64,000 nucleotides of DNA from Chiua virens (lineage: Eukaryota > Basidiomycota > Agaricomycetes > Boletales > Boletaceae): contig JAHNUO010000043.1 in the NCBI GenBank assembly GCA_019787685.1, forward strand, positions 62,001 to 126,000, given 5' to 3'. The position numbers and the translations under genes were made by a program. The notes below the pieces were generated by a model. That model was not told where the DNA came from. It did no database searches and saw nothing but the letters and a program-made list of their open reading frames with translations. Of the stretch, positions 11,539 through 24,141 are shown in pieces. Every line of letters starts with the position of its first letter. Position 1 is the first letter of the stretch.

Positions 11539-12010
11539 AGATCATGTACACTGGCGTGTTGACCACACGGCCCAAGCCTCGCTGGACTGAAACTTACTAC
11601 AATGTACCCGTCATGAATGAGTGGTGTTGATAACATCTTGGTTGTTCACGACTCAGATCACTCAGGATGGAGAACAAGACACGTTCGAAATTTCTTCCAG
11701 GTGACCTCAGACCGGCAACAGATCGGTATTTCCGCTTCAAGTCTTTCAGTGCCAGTAGTGTCAACGAGGGGTCAAGACGGTGATTACTACACGAGGACAA
11801 GACTCACTTCGATGGAAGTACGCGTTCACAACACGTTCCAACCGCAAAATGCCACAGCTGACTGGTCTCTTTCGAATTCTCACCGCAAGAAGAGAAGGGG
11901 AGGTAGATATAAGTTTGGATGCTTATGCTACGGGCCCAGGCTACTATCGAAGAGCTCAACTGACGAGCTTCAAGAAGATTCAGAACCTAAAGCTTGAAGT
12001 TTGAAGGCCT
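11539..12010 (-). other. Upstream fragments of the minus-strand gene interrupted by hAT
   Basis: Minus-strand open stretches include LALKDLKRKYRSVAGLRS followed by FERVLFSILSDLSRE (about 11762-11640), and an exon-like end at CATCGAA|GTGAGTCTTG near 11812. A short exon (TGTACATGATCTGCCATC) would run into the target site. The protein is not recognised. This is a hypothesis based on splice-like signals on both sides of the transposon. Confidence 0.2.
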
Positions 12011-13249
12011 AGTAAGTAAAGATCCAAAATAGTAAGCGATCAAACATTTATGTAAGCTGCTGCGAAACTCAGTCGCCAGATCTTCCAGAAATTCGAGATC
12101 AGAATGCATGCATACATCATCCGAAGGTGTTAGTGCGGACCTAACGGCAGCCTTAAACTGCTTGGATACGACATTACTTCTTCCCGCCGGGAACTTACAG
12201 GGCAAATACAAGATCACGCTGCTAGTACTACTAGTGTACGGTGCACCGACTGTTCAAGCATGAACATGGGATCGAGTCGAGTCGGCACAAGGCCATTTCA
12301 GTCTGCCGTGACCTGCAGACTTGGTCCCCGAGAAGTACTGTAAATACTTCGAGTGAAGTTTAGTTGACAAAGAGCTGCGACACTGAACAGCGTTCTGAGC
12401 TCAAAACCCAAGCGATTCCATGCCGAGCGTAATTATACAGCGTGAGTATTCAGAATGGATGCTGATCTTACAGTCAAACTAGGTCACCTAGCTGCCCCGG
12501 GCCCGAGGCTGGTCTTAGGAGTAATCAAAATCAAATCGTGCTACGCTCCACTTTTCAAACACGCATCGAATGGCAGGCGGTGTCAACACACTTGTCACTT
12601 CCCGATATTCTCATACATGGAGATCAAAGCCACCGTTGTTCGAACAACGTGCATATCGCCGAGGAGTGCGACTCGTGTACGCGTGTGATTCAGAGAAGTC
12701 AGGCTTGGGAGAGCTTGCCATCGCATATTTGCGTAACTTCCAAATTCATTCGAATGATCCATGCCACTAGCACGCTGAATCGTCGCTGATAAGTTGAATC
12801 GCACTGCGAAAAAAGGTCGAGCAGACAGTTTAGTACGCCAAGTAAGCCTTCCTTCGTGACGAGAGGGATCCACGTTCAAGTGGGCGAGCAGAACTGCGAC
12901 CTGAGCTTTACTTGATTTCGTTGACAGTGCGACGCTAATCCGGAAAAGCGTGTGGTCTCACTCTGATGGCTGTGCTCCAGGTCGCAAGCGATATCATCTC
13001 TCATCCGAGGCAAAACTGCTCACTAGACTTCTTCCCAAGGTTACTTAACCCCGCGATATTTCCACATTGGAATTGGTTTGAACCCTGGGGGAGGATACCT
13101 TAAATTATTGATTTCACGAGCGGAACATCCAAGTAGTATCCCGCAGTCGTGCAGGGATCAATCAGTGCGGATAAAAAAGAAACGTGCTGACATGGCTTCG
13201 TCTTCCTCTCCATCCCTATCCCTCCCCTCAGCCCTAGTGACCCCGTTCA
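12011..13249. other. Intergenic region upstream of phosphate transporter copy 3
   Basis: No supportable gene. A pyrimidine-rich tract (about 13198-13240, CTTCCTCTCCATCCCTATCC and on) lies just before the start of copy 3 and is a common fungal transcription-start context. Confidence 0.4.
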
Positions 13250-15345
13250 ATGACTGAGGGTTTTCGGGTTCAGAGAAACGAGGCGGGCGAGGAGATTGTA
13301 TTCCTCAACGACCGCCGGCGAGGAGCTTTAGCAGAGATCGACAAGGCCGCTTTCTCGTACGTTTTTTCTAGCTTCGAATTCCTATTAACCTCCTCTTGTT
13401 CGCGTAGTCGATTTCATGTCAAGCTGTGTTTGGTGGCGGGTGTCGGTTTCTTCACGGATGCGTGAGGTTGCTGTTCTTTCAGTCGAGTTTGGCTTACCTA
13501 CTTGTCACTTGACCAGTTATGATATATTTGCCATTGGTATCGCGGCGACAATGTTGGGTTTTGTTTATGGGACAGACAAGCAGGATCATCTCCGTACGTA
13601 TGCCCACCGTCTTTCTCTTCTTGATAAATCTGACCTATCCTGATTAGCGGCACTCAAAAAATGGCAGGAAACATCTCTCAAAGTAGCTGCTCCCCTAGGT
13701 AATTTGATCGGGCAACTTCTATTTGGAGTGCTTGCGGATATCATTGGTCGTAAACCGATGTGTGAGTGAGAATACCTTTGTGAGTGCTGCTTCTGAACAC
13801 CACTGATTCAGATGGCGTGGAGCTTGCAATTATGATCGTTGCTACATTTGGACAAGCCGTTTCTGGCGAGGGACCTGTTCTCAACATAATCTATATCCTC
13901 ACCATCTGGCGTTTCATAGTGAGCATCCCGAACTCTTCTCGAAGGTAGCAGGAATACAGACCATCAACCCATTAGCTTGGCATTGGCGTCGGGGGTGACT
14001 ACCCATTGAGTGCTATCATCACGTCCGAATTTGCTTCCACTCGGATCCGTGGTCGTTTGATGACTGCTGTGTTCGCCTTCCAGGGTCTCGGTCAATTTGG
14101 TGCGTATAGGACCTTGAGGGTCTCTTCCTGCATTGACGATCCGTCAGTTTCTTCTTTTGTTGGACTCGTTGTCGTGGGAGCCCTCAAGAACGATATCGAA
14201 GATTCGAGGTCTAAGGTAGATTATGCTTGGAGGTTCCTCATCGGGTTTGGATGTGTCCCTGCAGTTTTAGCCCTTTATTTCCGTCTCACCATTCCTGAGA
14301 CACCTCGGTTTACGATGGACATCGAACGTCATGTTGGACGAGCGACGCGTGATATCAAGAACGCTCTGACGACCAGCGGATACAAGGTGTACCACGACGA
14401 CGACGACGACAGCTACGAACCTCGCGCTTCTGCCCCTCGAGCCTCTAAACTTGACTTTATCCGTTTCTTTTCAAAGTTGAAGCACTGGAAGACGCTCCTG
14501 GGCACAGCGTATTCGTGGTTTGCACTCGACGTAAGAACATCCAATGAGCCCCATGTCGCGTGCTAACCTCGTTCTTAGATTGCCTTTTACACACTCACGC
14601 TCGACAATACCATAATTCTACAGCGTATCGGACTTGGCAAAGTACACGGCAAAGTCTACCAGAGTTTATTCAATATCTGCAGTGGAAATATCATCACGAC
14701 CCTTGGCGGCTATATTCCTGGGTTTGTGGCGGTCTTCTTTCTCATAGATGCCTGGGGACGCAAGCCGATCCAGCTTATGGGATTCATCGTCCTCACTGTC
14801 CTCTTTTTGGTCATGGGTATGCATGCCCTGCCATGTTCAGGATGACACTTGACACCTTCCACAGGCTTTGCTGACGTCTCCGGGATTACCCTAATGGTGC
14901 TCTATTGCTTTGCCAATTTCTTCCAAAATTTTGGTCCCAATACTACCACTTTTATCATCCCCGGCGAGGTCTTTCCCACCCGCTACCGCTCCACCGGCCA
15001 CGGCATATCCGCGGCGTGTGGTAAACTCGGTGCTGTGATCGCACAATACTTGTATGCTTCCACCGACGATGGTCAAGATCATCACAAGCTGCAAAGAGTG
15101 TAAGTCTTCATCATTCCCTCTCTGTATTTTGTGTGTTCGGTCCACTGCCATCACTTACGTGTATTGGTTTGTACAGCTGGAAGATACTCTCTTTCGTCAT
15201 GTTGACGGGCGTGCTTTCGACGCTCTTGCTCCCGGAGACGAAGCACCGGACGCTCGAAGAACTCTCTGACGAAGTCCAGGAGACGTATATTACGGGTGTC
15301 AATGGTGATGGAGGGTCGGCTGTACCCAATGACTTGCACGTATGA
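13250..15345 (+). CDS. Inorganic phosphate transporter, PHO84/MFS family, copy 3
   Basis: Full-length H+/phosphate symporter gene with nine introns, ATG 13250 ([15 protein letters not shown]) to TGA 15343-15345. Signature segments are [44 protein letters not shown]-like [14 protein letters not shown], the acidic loop with five Asp encoded by GAC repeats (about 14395-14415), [15 protein letters not shown] and [21 protein letters not shown]. It differs from copies 2 and 4 in the N-terminus, loop and tail, and is closer to copy 1. All exons join in frame. Expression under phosphate limitation is expected from the family, but I did not find a convincing CACGTG site upstream. Confidence 0.92.
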
Positions 15346-15843
15346 GCATCATGCCCAGTTTATATCGCTCGGACGGTTCGTGTTACGTCTTTAACGCTGT
15401 CATGATGGACTCGGATTTGTGTAGTTATTTCAACTTGGACCCTGCTAACATATATATGGATAAGTACTCGTGTTGTAATCAGTTGCGCCATGCGGACTAT
15501 CGGATGAGAGGATCTTCTGGAAAATTCAATTGATTCCGTGGCTTGATATCTGATGACTGACAGTGATCTGGTTGGAGAGGAATCGGGAACCGCTTGCATT
15601 GCGCGGTCCGGAATGGGCCTATGAGCCTCCGCTTGATGTCATCCAAGCGCAGACTTGCCTACAAAGCCATGCACCACTTGGTACCTCATTGCAACATGTT
15701 GCTAGTTGGTCGAAAACCATTTATTCAGATTTCAGACTCTTCTCGGACCGCATACTTATTCACTAGCTTTACCGACACTATGGACACGGCCAAATCAACT
15801 GAAATTGCCGAGGAACCGACGAGTGGAGAGCACATGACGATGG
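15346..15843. other. Convergent intergenic region
   Basis: Between the phosphate transporter (plus) and the RWD gene (minus). No gene seen. Confidence 0.4.
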
Positions 15844-16919
15844 CTAGTGCCTGATTTCTTTGGAAGGTACACCGATGCCTAGATTCGTAATGAGGGTACC
15901 CCTCCCCCGCTTCTGCATATGCTCCAACACCTGTCCAATCTTGGACAACTCGACCCACGCCAACTGATCATCACTTGCCCTGGGCCTACCATCTTGGGTG
16001 ACGGTCCCATCCGATCGTGACTCAGACTCTGGCACGGGCTCGACGAACCGTGTGCGTAACGCCAGCCATTGCATTCCCTTGACGTTGCGAACAAACGTTT
16101 CAACGGCGTCCTGTGCGCCTTCGACATAGATGACTCCTGGGTATCCTATTTTGGCAAATCCACTGAGGGATAATTGGGAAGACCATTGTTGGAGGGAACG
16201 ACGTTTGGCAGGGGAGACGAGATGGTGGGATGTAAGGAGGGCGTGGTAGAGAAGTTGGGGTTCGAGTGGTGATGCAGTAAGAGAGGAATCAGTGGTGGAC
16301 TCGTAATCGGAAGTACGACCAGACCCTTGAGATTGGTGGAGTGCGGGAGCAAGGAGAGTCAATAATTCGTACACGGGGAATCTAGAAAAGGATTCCAAAC
16401 GTACGGGGTACAAGAGTAAGAAATAACAAGGATCAGAAAGAGAAGAAAAGGAGAACCACTGACTCACGCACATGCTTCGTCCTTCATGATATCATTTATC
16501 CGTGCACGTACTTCGGACTGCCAACGTATTTGATCGTCTCGGGAGAGGCGCGCGCCTCGGACACTGATCGTCGTGGTAGTCAGTGTATCGGCGTTGACGC
16601 CGACGCCAGTAGCACCGGACATTGATTCTGGAACGGGTTCGGTACACCGAGGTAAGGTAATCTCGAACCAGACCGGCGCGCCAGCGATATGCACCTCGAA
16701 CCGCGCTTGACAAGGTGGGTGTGTGAGCGAGGTGATCATACCGTTGTCGTCGAAGCTGCCAGCCTCCGCAAAAGTGTCCAGTAGTGAAGTCCACACACCA
16801 AGATCCTCCGAATCCGGAGGAAGCACAAATGCAAATTGTTCGCCTGGGAGGAGTGAGCTTCGGATAAGGTGAAGCTCATTGAGTTGGCGAAGAATTTGGG
16901 TTTGCCAGGGTAATATCAT
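15844..16919 (-). CDS. RWD and DUF1115 (RWDD2-like) protein
   Basis: Two exons (16919-16468 and 16381-15844, intron GTGAGTC...TTCTAG) give 329 aa with an intact frame. The N-terminal 150 residues match an RWD fold: an opening helix (QTQILRQLNELHLIRSSLL) and the beta region around FEVHIAGAPVWFEITLPRC. The C-terminal half (LLYHALLTSHHLVSPAKRR, GYPGVIYVEGAQDAVETFV, VKGMQWLALRTRFVEP) fits DUF1115, the PRP3-like C-terminal domain. This domain order is that of RWDD2A/B. Molecular function is poorly known; binding or ubiquitin-related roles are only inferred. An upstream ATG in frame was not seen. Confidence 0.75.
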
Positions 16920-18124
16920 CAGGTTCGTGGTAACGGGTAATGGAGTCCTGCCAAGACACCACTGGCAGGCCTGACATGGTCTCTCTCACACTCGCCATGC
17001 TCACTATATTCATACACTCTCCTTCCACTGCTTTGGCCACGACAGGACTCGAGCGTCGGTGGAACACCTTAAAATTGAAACGTCCTCACCGGAGCCTTGT
17101 TGACCGCAGTAGTCTACCACGAAGCTCCAAGTCACCAACATTGCAGGTCCGCAGCTCTGTCACAATGCTACACCCCACTTTTCCGTCATTCATGCATGAC
17201 TCAGTTCAGTTGTCATCACATTTCATATGGCCCGGAGTCTGTGCAATCCATGCAATTTTCGGTGGCGAGAATTTCGAGAAAGTCGGGCAGCTACTTCTCA
17301 GCCGAAATGAAAAGAGTTCACAAGAGTGACCCAACTCTAAGTAATCCAGCCACAGTCTGAGGCAGGCTGTGGACCTGCTTGGCGTCTTCCCTGCTGCCGA
17401 GATGAGATGAGCTCGGATCTCTTCTCATGACAGGTTTTCGCACCGCTCTCATCGGTATTCCCAAGAGGAGTCCTTGGGGCCCGGGGTACCCGTACCTGTG
17501 GACAAACTTTACTTCGTCTATATGTCGATGGAATTCTAGACGTGAAAGTGCGAATGCCGCGTGAAGATTTTTTTCACGGAATTTTTTTTTTCAGGTCAAG
17601 TAGGTGTTGCATCCGACAGGTCTAGATTCAATATGTATACCTAAGATAAATTTAATGGTGAGGCCTTCGGGCCTCAGGGTCCCTGGCAGGGATTCAATCA
17701 TCCCCTTTCAGATGAGCGGCTCAACAGCTTTGCCATCAACTTCCCCCTTCTGGTCGGAATCATGAGTGCGGGGCCACAACGATTGGCGCACACCATTCAA
17801 GTTTCTCTACATCTCTTCCTGCACCATCAACGGTAGAAGTAAATGTGAGTCTTGTCGCTGTATTAATTCGTTCTTTTTTATTTCCCTGACTTGGTCTTTA
17901 GCCACTCATCCATGACGAAGGGGCACAAGCATGAGTGTTTGTCTGGTTGTGTGAACAAGTCAGATAGGTTCTCGTATCATGTCCGTGTCTCCAATTTGAA
18001 TGAGACAATATTTTGCACTTCAGGAATACTCTCCAACGGAACGTCTCGAGCGGCGTCCATTTTCATGCTAGGGAGAAAAAAGGCTACAGATTATCCGGCG
18101 GGGTTTACTAGATTCGAGTGAGTC
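16920..18124. other. Intergenic region with a UUCG hairpin
   Basis: No firm gene. It contains the hairpin at 17659-17676, T-rich tracts near 17570-17595, and a fragment (about 17891-18121, VRVSNLNETIFC) of unknown nature. The splice-like GTGAGTCTTGTC near 17844 resembles the minus-strand site near 11812. Confidence 0.3.
17659..17676 (+). other. Perfect 7-bp hairpin with a UUCG tetraloop
   Basis: TGAGGCC-TTCG-GGCCTCA. A C(UUCG)G loop on a GC-rich stem is exceptionally stable in RNA. No adjacent gene or structured RNA family was recognised. Confidence 0.5.
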
Positions 18125-18240
18125 ATGCTGCGTTTTGGAAAAATTGACCTTGTGGCAACTTGAACCTATTTTTCGGATGTTTGTTCAAGCCGTGCTAAGG
18201 TTACAAATTGCAATATATATCGTGATTGCGTTTTATCATG

Positions 18241-20651
18241 GTTACAAAAACGGGTGACTGGGAGAACATCTCTCCAACTACTGACACCGCAATGTCGCCC
18301 CCTTCATTGATACTATGGTGAGGACCCAGTCCATGGGTTACATGTTCTGGAAGAGAGTATCGGAGGGCGTTGTCCAAACATCGGGCCGCTCTATGTGGCA
18401 AATTTGAAAACAAAAGTCGCTTCATGCTAAGATGGTACCATCACCAAGATTCAAAAGTTTTACCATTCCTCTTCCCTCAGTCCCACTGACTTGTTTCATG
18501 TAATTCCCCCGAAGCAATACGGGTTCCAGGTTCAGAACGATTAACATAAGGAAGACCTGCCCCACACCGCCAGCTTCTTGTCGGTGCTTCTTCACTCAAA
18601 TTTCGGGTCCAAGCTTCTCGTTCATTTGACACGTTCACCGATTTTTGGTTTAGTCTCAGATGTCAGCTTCCTATCTACGGTAAGCCCATTTGGTTTTTTG
18701 ATAGATCTGATGGAACTACCTCCGCTGAAATTTAATCGGGGTTGGTGTGGCATTTGACAGAGACTTATGTTGGAAGGTAGGGAAACCCCGGACACGGGCA
18801 AGTCAGCTTGGAAGTTTGCTTTGGGAATGACTGCCAAGTACATTGAAGATTTAAAGGCACATTTCTCGTACTGATGGCTGATTTCATAGGCTGTTACTTT
18901 GATGGGACTCATCTGCGTGACCGCCGCAAGAGTGCTATCATGATGCAAAAGTCAATGCATCGGACGGCTGAAGTAGGCTATGCCTGGCGGCTTTTCGTAC
19001 GTCATGTCTTGCCTGCGCTCTTTAAACCCGATGCGGCCTGCACTGGTATCTTTGTCCATGCGTTTCCTCAGGCTTTGTTTCCGACTTCTGTACACCACTC
19101 ATTACCCTCAAGCTGTGCTGCATCACATAAATTTCCAGAGCTCTGTCCCACTTCCATAATTTGCTAATGGCAGATACATCCTCCCTTGCATGATGGCATA
19201 TCCACAACGTCCCTAGACCTGGTGCGTTGGCTTAGGAGAGGATTGTGCGTCCTCAGGTGTCTGCTTGGACTCGGAACTCGATCTATTGTACATACTACAT
19301 GCTGAGCACTTGAACGTTTGAACTGCCGATAACCGAGTTGTAAATGGACGTAAACTCCTCAAGGGTCAGGCTGTTCCACTGGCAAGTCTCGGGCTGGCAC
19401 TCGGGCTGGCACCGAATTATTGCATGAATAAATGAGCTTCGTATTACCCGCATGCCAGTGTGATTGACAGATCCTGGCTGTTACAAGACTACTAGTACGA
19501 AGGTTTATTAATAACGTCAGGACCCACGAAAGTTACTTATATAAGGATCCCGTTTGCCAGCTCGCTCAGGAACCTACCTCGCTGGCTTATCAGTCAAATA
19601 CTCGGCAATCCTGAGTCCTATGTAAGTACCTATTTGTATTCATCCCTCTACGACCCTCTTGGTCGACCGTCATCTGTGTACGGTAAGTGACAGGCACTAC
19701 TCTTGGCACAAGGCACTGTGTTGATTGCCATAGCCCTGCGACCGCTGCCAGCGACGCAGCAAGTTATCCGAATATGTAGGGTCCAGTGAAGCAAGAATTA
19801 ATGCTAGCGCTGGTGAGACTCGGCGTCTAAAAACCACCTGTGACTCCGAGTCCAGTAACTTAGTGATCACTAACACTGACACTCTACTTTCGTTGTACAT
19901 ATCTAGTAGATAGCCGCTTGCTAGAACTGTCATTCAAGTTGCCCTCAAGTAGATGATGACTCGGAGGCGAGCCTGAGTTGCACAAACATGACAGCGTTTT
20001 TTGGGCCGCATCGGCTCTTCAGCGGCACGATAAGTGTATTCGAGGCCCCTGAGTTGGCATATTGAACTTGAAGGGGCTGATACACGTATTCCTTCCGTGA
20101 CGGTGGCGAAACTTCCGTCTCGTAACGAGTGGTCGAGATGGGCCTTCGACTGACTCATCGGCGTCAAACTGTCAAAAGTTGAAAAAGAGCTTTAAGGCGG
20201 TTCCTGAGGCCTGAGCCGCGCTCGCGCTCGCGCAATTCAAAAATCAGAATATTGATTTATGAATAAATCAGTCCACGGTTCTTATCCTGTTATGACTTGA
20301 GAATTTTATGAAACGACAAAGCTGCTCAAAAATGCAGTATGCCGGTAGAACCGTATCGTTCGGATCATGTTGCGGCGGCCAAGATTCATGCAGAATGTCG
20401 GCATTGATGCTGCCATGGGAAAATTACTAGCAATTAGAGAGTCAGAAGCCGCCATCGACGTTTAATATTCCAGGTATGTAACATGGACTCCATGCCACAT
20501 ATGATGGCTTCGCCACAGGTCTGATAACCAGGGTCCTTGAAGGCGCGGGGGTAATCAATTAATCCCCCAGACGTGAGCACCGAGGAACACTGCCAGGCAT
20601 GTACTAATCCATGCCTGCGCGCTCTACGTTGATCCGTCCATGACTCCGGGG
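18241..20651. other. Non-coding right-arm sequence upstream of copy 4
   Basis: No gene supported. It contains repeat Y around 19480-19760, possibly a solo terminal repeat starting TGTTACAAG near 19479, with a TATATAAGG box at 19539. Confidence 0.35.
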
Positions 20652-20657
20652 TATAAA
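20652..20657 (+). promoter_or_regulatory. TATA box of phosphate transporter copy 4
   Basis: TATAAA, 74 bp upstream of the ATG, followed by CTATGCTGT as at copy 2. Confidence 0.5.
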
Positions 20658-20725
20658 TCGCCCTATGCTGTCACGATGCCCCTTCAAATCTCCCTCTTCC
20701 CTTCTTCCTTCAGTCATTCCACTGA

Positions 20726-22875
20726 ATGTCCACTCACTCGGAGCATCTCTCTGAGGAACAAGCAGAGTCTCATGTCCATGTCAGCGATGAAATCAAAGAA
20801 GTTGAATGCCTGAACGAGCGCCGGCGCCTTGCCCTAAAGGAGATCAACGACGCCACCTTCTCGTGGGTGTTTCTTCTTAAATTCCTGCATCTCACACTCG
20901 GGGTCGTTACCCCATCCCTTAGACGATTCCATGTCAAAATTTGCTTGGTGGCAGGAGCTGGTTTCTTCACGGATGCGTAAGCCTTTTCGTTTCTTTCAAT
21001 AGTGATTCCGTAGTGATCTATTTTTTTTTCAGATATGATATATTTGCTATTATCATCGCTGTGACGATGCTGGGTTTTGTGTACGGTTCCGAAACCCAGG
21101 ATAACCTGCGTAAGCGTACCTTATTTTTCTACATGTTCATCCTGAACCGTCTCGTTCAGCGTCGCTCAAGAACTGGGAATCTACTGGCCTCAAATTGGCT
21201 ACACCCGCCGGAAATTTAATCGGGCAGATTTTATTTGGCTGGTTTGCCGATACCCTTGGTCGTAAGCGGATGTGTGAGTGACGACTTGAATCATCTCGTT
21301 TTGTACATACTGACAATATCGCCGGTTTAGATGGAGTCGAGCTTTCAATCATGATAGTCGCCACCTTCGGACAAGCCGTTTCCGGGTGGGGACCCCATCT
21401 GAACATCGTTTATATTCTCATTTTTTGGCGTGTCATGGTAAGCATTTTGCTTGCACTATTCTCGAGTGTTGCAAGTAACTGAGCATGGGGACAATTAGTT
21501 GGGGATAGGCGTCGGGGGCGACTATCCGTTGAGCGCCATCATCACGTCCGAATTTGCTCCCGTCAAAATTCGTGGACGTATGATGACAGCAGTGTTCGCT
21601 TCACAGGGTTTGGGTCAACTCGGTATGCTCGGCACCTTTGAATATCTTTTGTGGCACTGGCGCTGACAACTTGTTTCATCAGCCGCTTCCCTCGTTGGCC
21701 TGGTTGTTGTGGTCGCATTCAAGGAAGATATTCAGCATGCAACGACTGGTGTGGACTATGCTTGGCGGCTCTTGATCGGACTTGGATGTATTCCGGCTGT
21801 GATTGCTCTCTATTTCCGGCTCACTGTTCCTGAGACGCCTCGATTCACAATGGACATCAAGCGTCATGTCCGTCTGGCATCCCATGATATCGAGATCGCT
21901 TTGGCGACCAGCGGGTATTACACCGTCTACATCAGCGACGATGATATCCATGAACCACATGTCACTGCCCCTCTCGCATCACGTAGGGACTTCATTGCCT
22001 ATTTCTCAAAGTTGGAGAACTTCAAGTTGCTTTTTGGCACGGCATATTCATGGTTCGCACTCGATGTGAGACGTTCATCAGACGAGCTTGTGAACACAAC
22101 ATATTAACTTGTGTTCAGATCGCCTTTTACACTCTCACGTTAGACATTACACCGAATCCAGTTTCCATCAATTTCGGTCTTGAAAATGGCAACGTCTATC
22201 AGAGTCTGATCAATGTCTGTGTCGGAAATATCATTTTAAGCTTCGCTGGCTACATTCCTGGGTTTGCCGCGGCCTTTTTCCTCATAGATGTTTTGGGACG
22301 CAAGATGCTTCAGCTCATGGGATTCAGCATTCTTACCATTCTGTTTTGGATTATGGGTACGTGTGTAGTTTCTCATGTACATGACGACGGCTGACGCTTT
22401 CTTCAGGCTTCGGTTTCAACCATCTCTCTGGTCACGCGTTCCTGATCCTGTACTGTCTCGCCAACTTCTTCCAGAATTTTGGTCCTAATACGACCACTTT
22501 TATCGTTCCTGGCGAGATTTTTCCTACCCGCTACCGTGCCACTGGACATGGTATTTCCGCCGCGTCTGGTAAACTGGGTGCCGTGGTTGCGCAGATCCTG
22601 TTTGCCGTCGCCAAGCAAAATCTCAACGTGATGTACGTCACATTTTTCATGCCTCTTGGTTTCTCCGAGTGTTGAACTGATGTACATAATTGTATAGTTT
22701 GAAGGTGCTTTCTTTCGTCATGATGACCGGCGTTTTTTCGACGCTCTTGATATGCGAAACGAAGGGAGAGACACTTGAAGACCTCTCAAATGAAAACCAA
22801 GCAACATACATCACGGGTACTGGTGAAAGGAGGGCCATACCGCCCAGCGCTGCAGCATCTCAAATGGAAGGCTGA
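20726..22875 (+). CDS. Inorganic phosphate transporter, PHO84/MFS family, copy 4
   Basis: Ten exons and nine introns of 50-65 nt sum to 1,638 coding bases and 545 aa, a normal length for this family. The start is [19 protein letters not shown]. Signatures in order are [52 protein letters not shown], the central cytoplasmic loop, [15 protein letters not shown] and [21 protein letters not shown], ending AASQMEG. Twelve membrane helices are expected. It is the close inverted paralogue of copy 2, with the same intron positions and related 5' and 3' flanks. The role is proton-driven phosphate uptake at the plasma membrane, inferred from the family. Confidence 0.93.
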
Positions 22876-23060
22876 CATATCAGAATCCTCCCGGGACACC
22901 AGTATGCCGTCTTCGATGTAATTTCTGGATTCTTCGCGCACTGTTTCTGTATTCGTTTCCATGGACGCTGGAAACCCCGTCATGATCGGACCTCACCATC
23001 ATCTTGGATCGTTCAAGTTTCAGTGGACGACCCGTAGCATGAATTCGCGATTGGTTTTGC

Positions 23061-24141
23061 GGACGCTTCAGGATGCTCTCAACTAGCACTTCAAGTTCGA
23101 CTCCCAGTGGCACAGGAAGTGTATAGGACCTCGCTTGATTGACTGCTGTTATCATGTACATTCACTGCTATGGGACTTTCAACGCGTCCGAGTTGACCTG
23201 TACTAATAGTCCTCGTACATGTATGATCGGGACGATTATTCAACGTCTCCCGATTTTGTGTTGGGTCTGGTTTCTGGGGATTTGCTAGCAGTAGTGAGCT
23301 CAGAGCAGTAATGTAGATAGTAGGAAATACTGCCACTAGCAAGATTTCAATTTACTTTGATGAATCGCTAGGTTGGACTGTATGGCAAGTAGACTCCGTG
23401 TTCGGGTGGCCTGAGTCTGTTCCGAGCTCAGAAGTTGGCTGCGATGCGAGACTTCTACTTTGTAACTTCCACGGTCACGACTTCACGGAACACGAGACAT
23501 GTCGTAGCAACGGCAACCACAACATTAAACAACCCATTAGAGCGTCCTGTGGCATCATGGAACGCTCATCTACGAAGCAAGATCCTGAGATGTGTGATAA
23601 AACCAAGACCAAGCTGTCGGGGCAGGCCCACATTTCTTTGTACACTGGGTGGAAGTAAATGTGAGTCCGTCACTGGCTTTTTCCGCCTCTCCCTCTATCT
23701 GTGCGATCGTCTCGTTCCGTGTCTCATGTTGGGTTCGTTTTCAACTCGAAAACGCAACAGAAGTACGCCTGATGGTATGTTTCCTTGAGACTAATTTTTT
23801 TGCCTTGGTGGGACGAATGGGTTCCGGTGGCGTGTCTCCTCAAATTCAACGAGACCAACGTGGTGCTTCGGAAGGCGCCTTCGAGCTAAGCGTCTCAAGC
23901 CGCCTCTTCCGCAGCGGGGAGCAAAAAGGGTGCAGAGAGTGGATCGAGTTGCGGGGGTGCTGGAATGCTTATGGGTGCCGTTCAAAGCGAACTCGGCTTG
24001 CAAATCTGTAGCACTTGAATAGTGAAATCACGGTTGATACGGTTTTCCGCCTCCAGCGAGACGAGTTGCACGTATGCTCGAACCGAAATTCACGGCCCAT
24101 GGGCTTCAATTTCCCCGACACCTGTCGCCTCATCCTCATCA
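23061..24141. other. Gene-poor duplicated sequence downstream of copy 4
   Basis: No gene called. The stretch 23791-24060 is similar to 28250-28370: both contain, on the minus strand, TTGCAAGYCGAGTTC and then GAACGGYACCCATAAGC. It therefore belongs to the duplicated block around the family B genes. Confidence 0.35.

Larger units (their letters stand above)
18125..23060 (+). repeat. Right arm of the inverted segmental duplication
   Basis: Blocks at 18140-18240, repeat Y (about 19545-19625), words at 20398-20475, phosphate transporter copy 4 and about 170 bp of 3' flank follow in the same order as in the left arm. Non-coding parts are strongly diverged; coding parts are well conserved. Confidence 0.65.
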
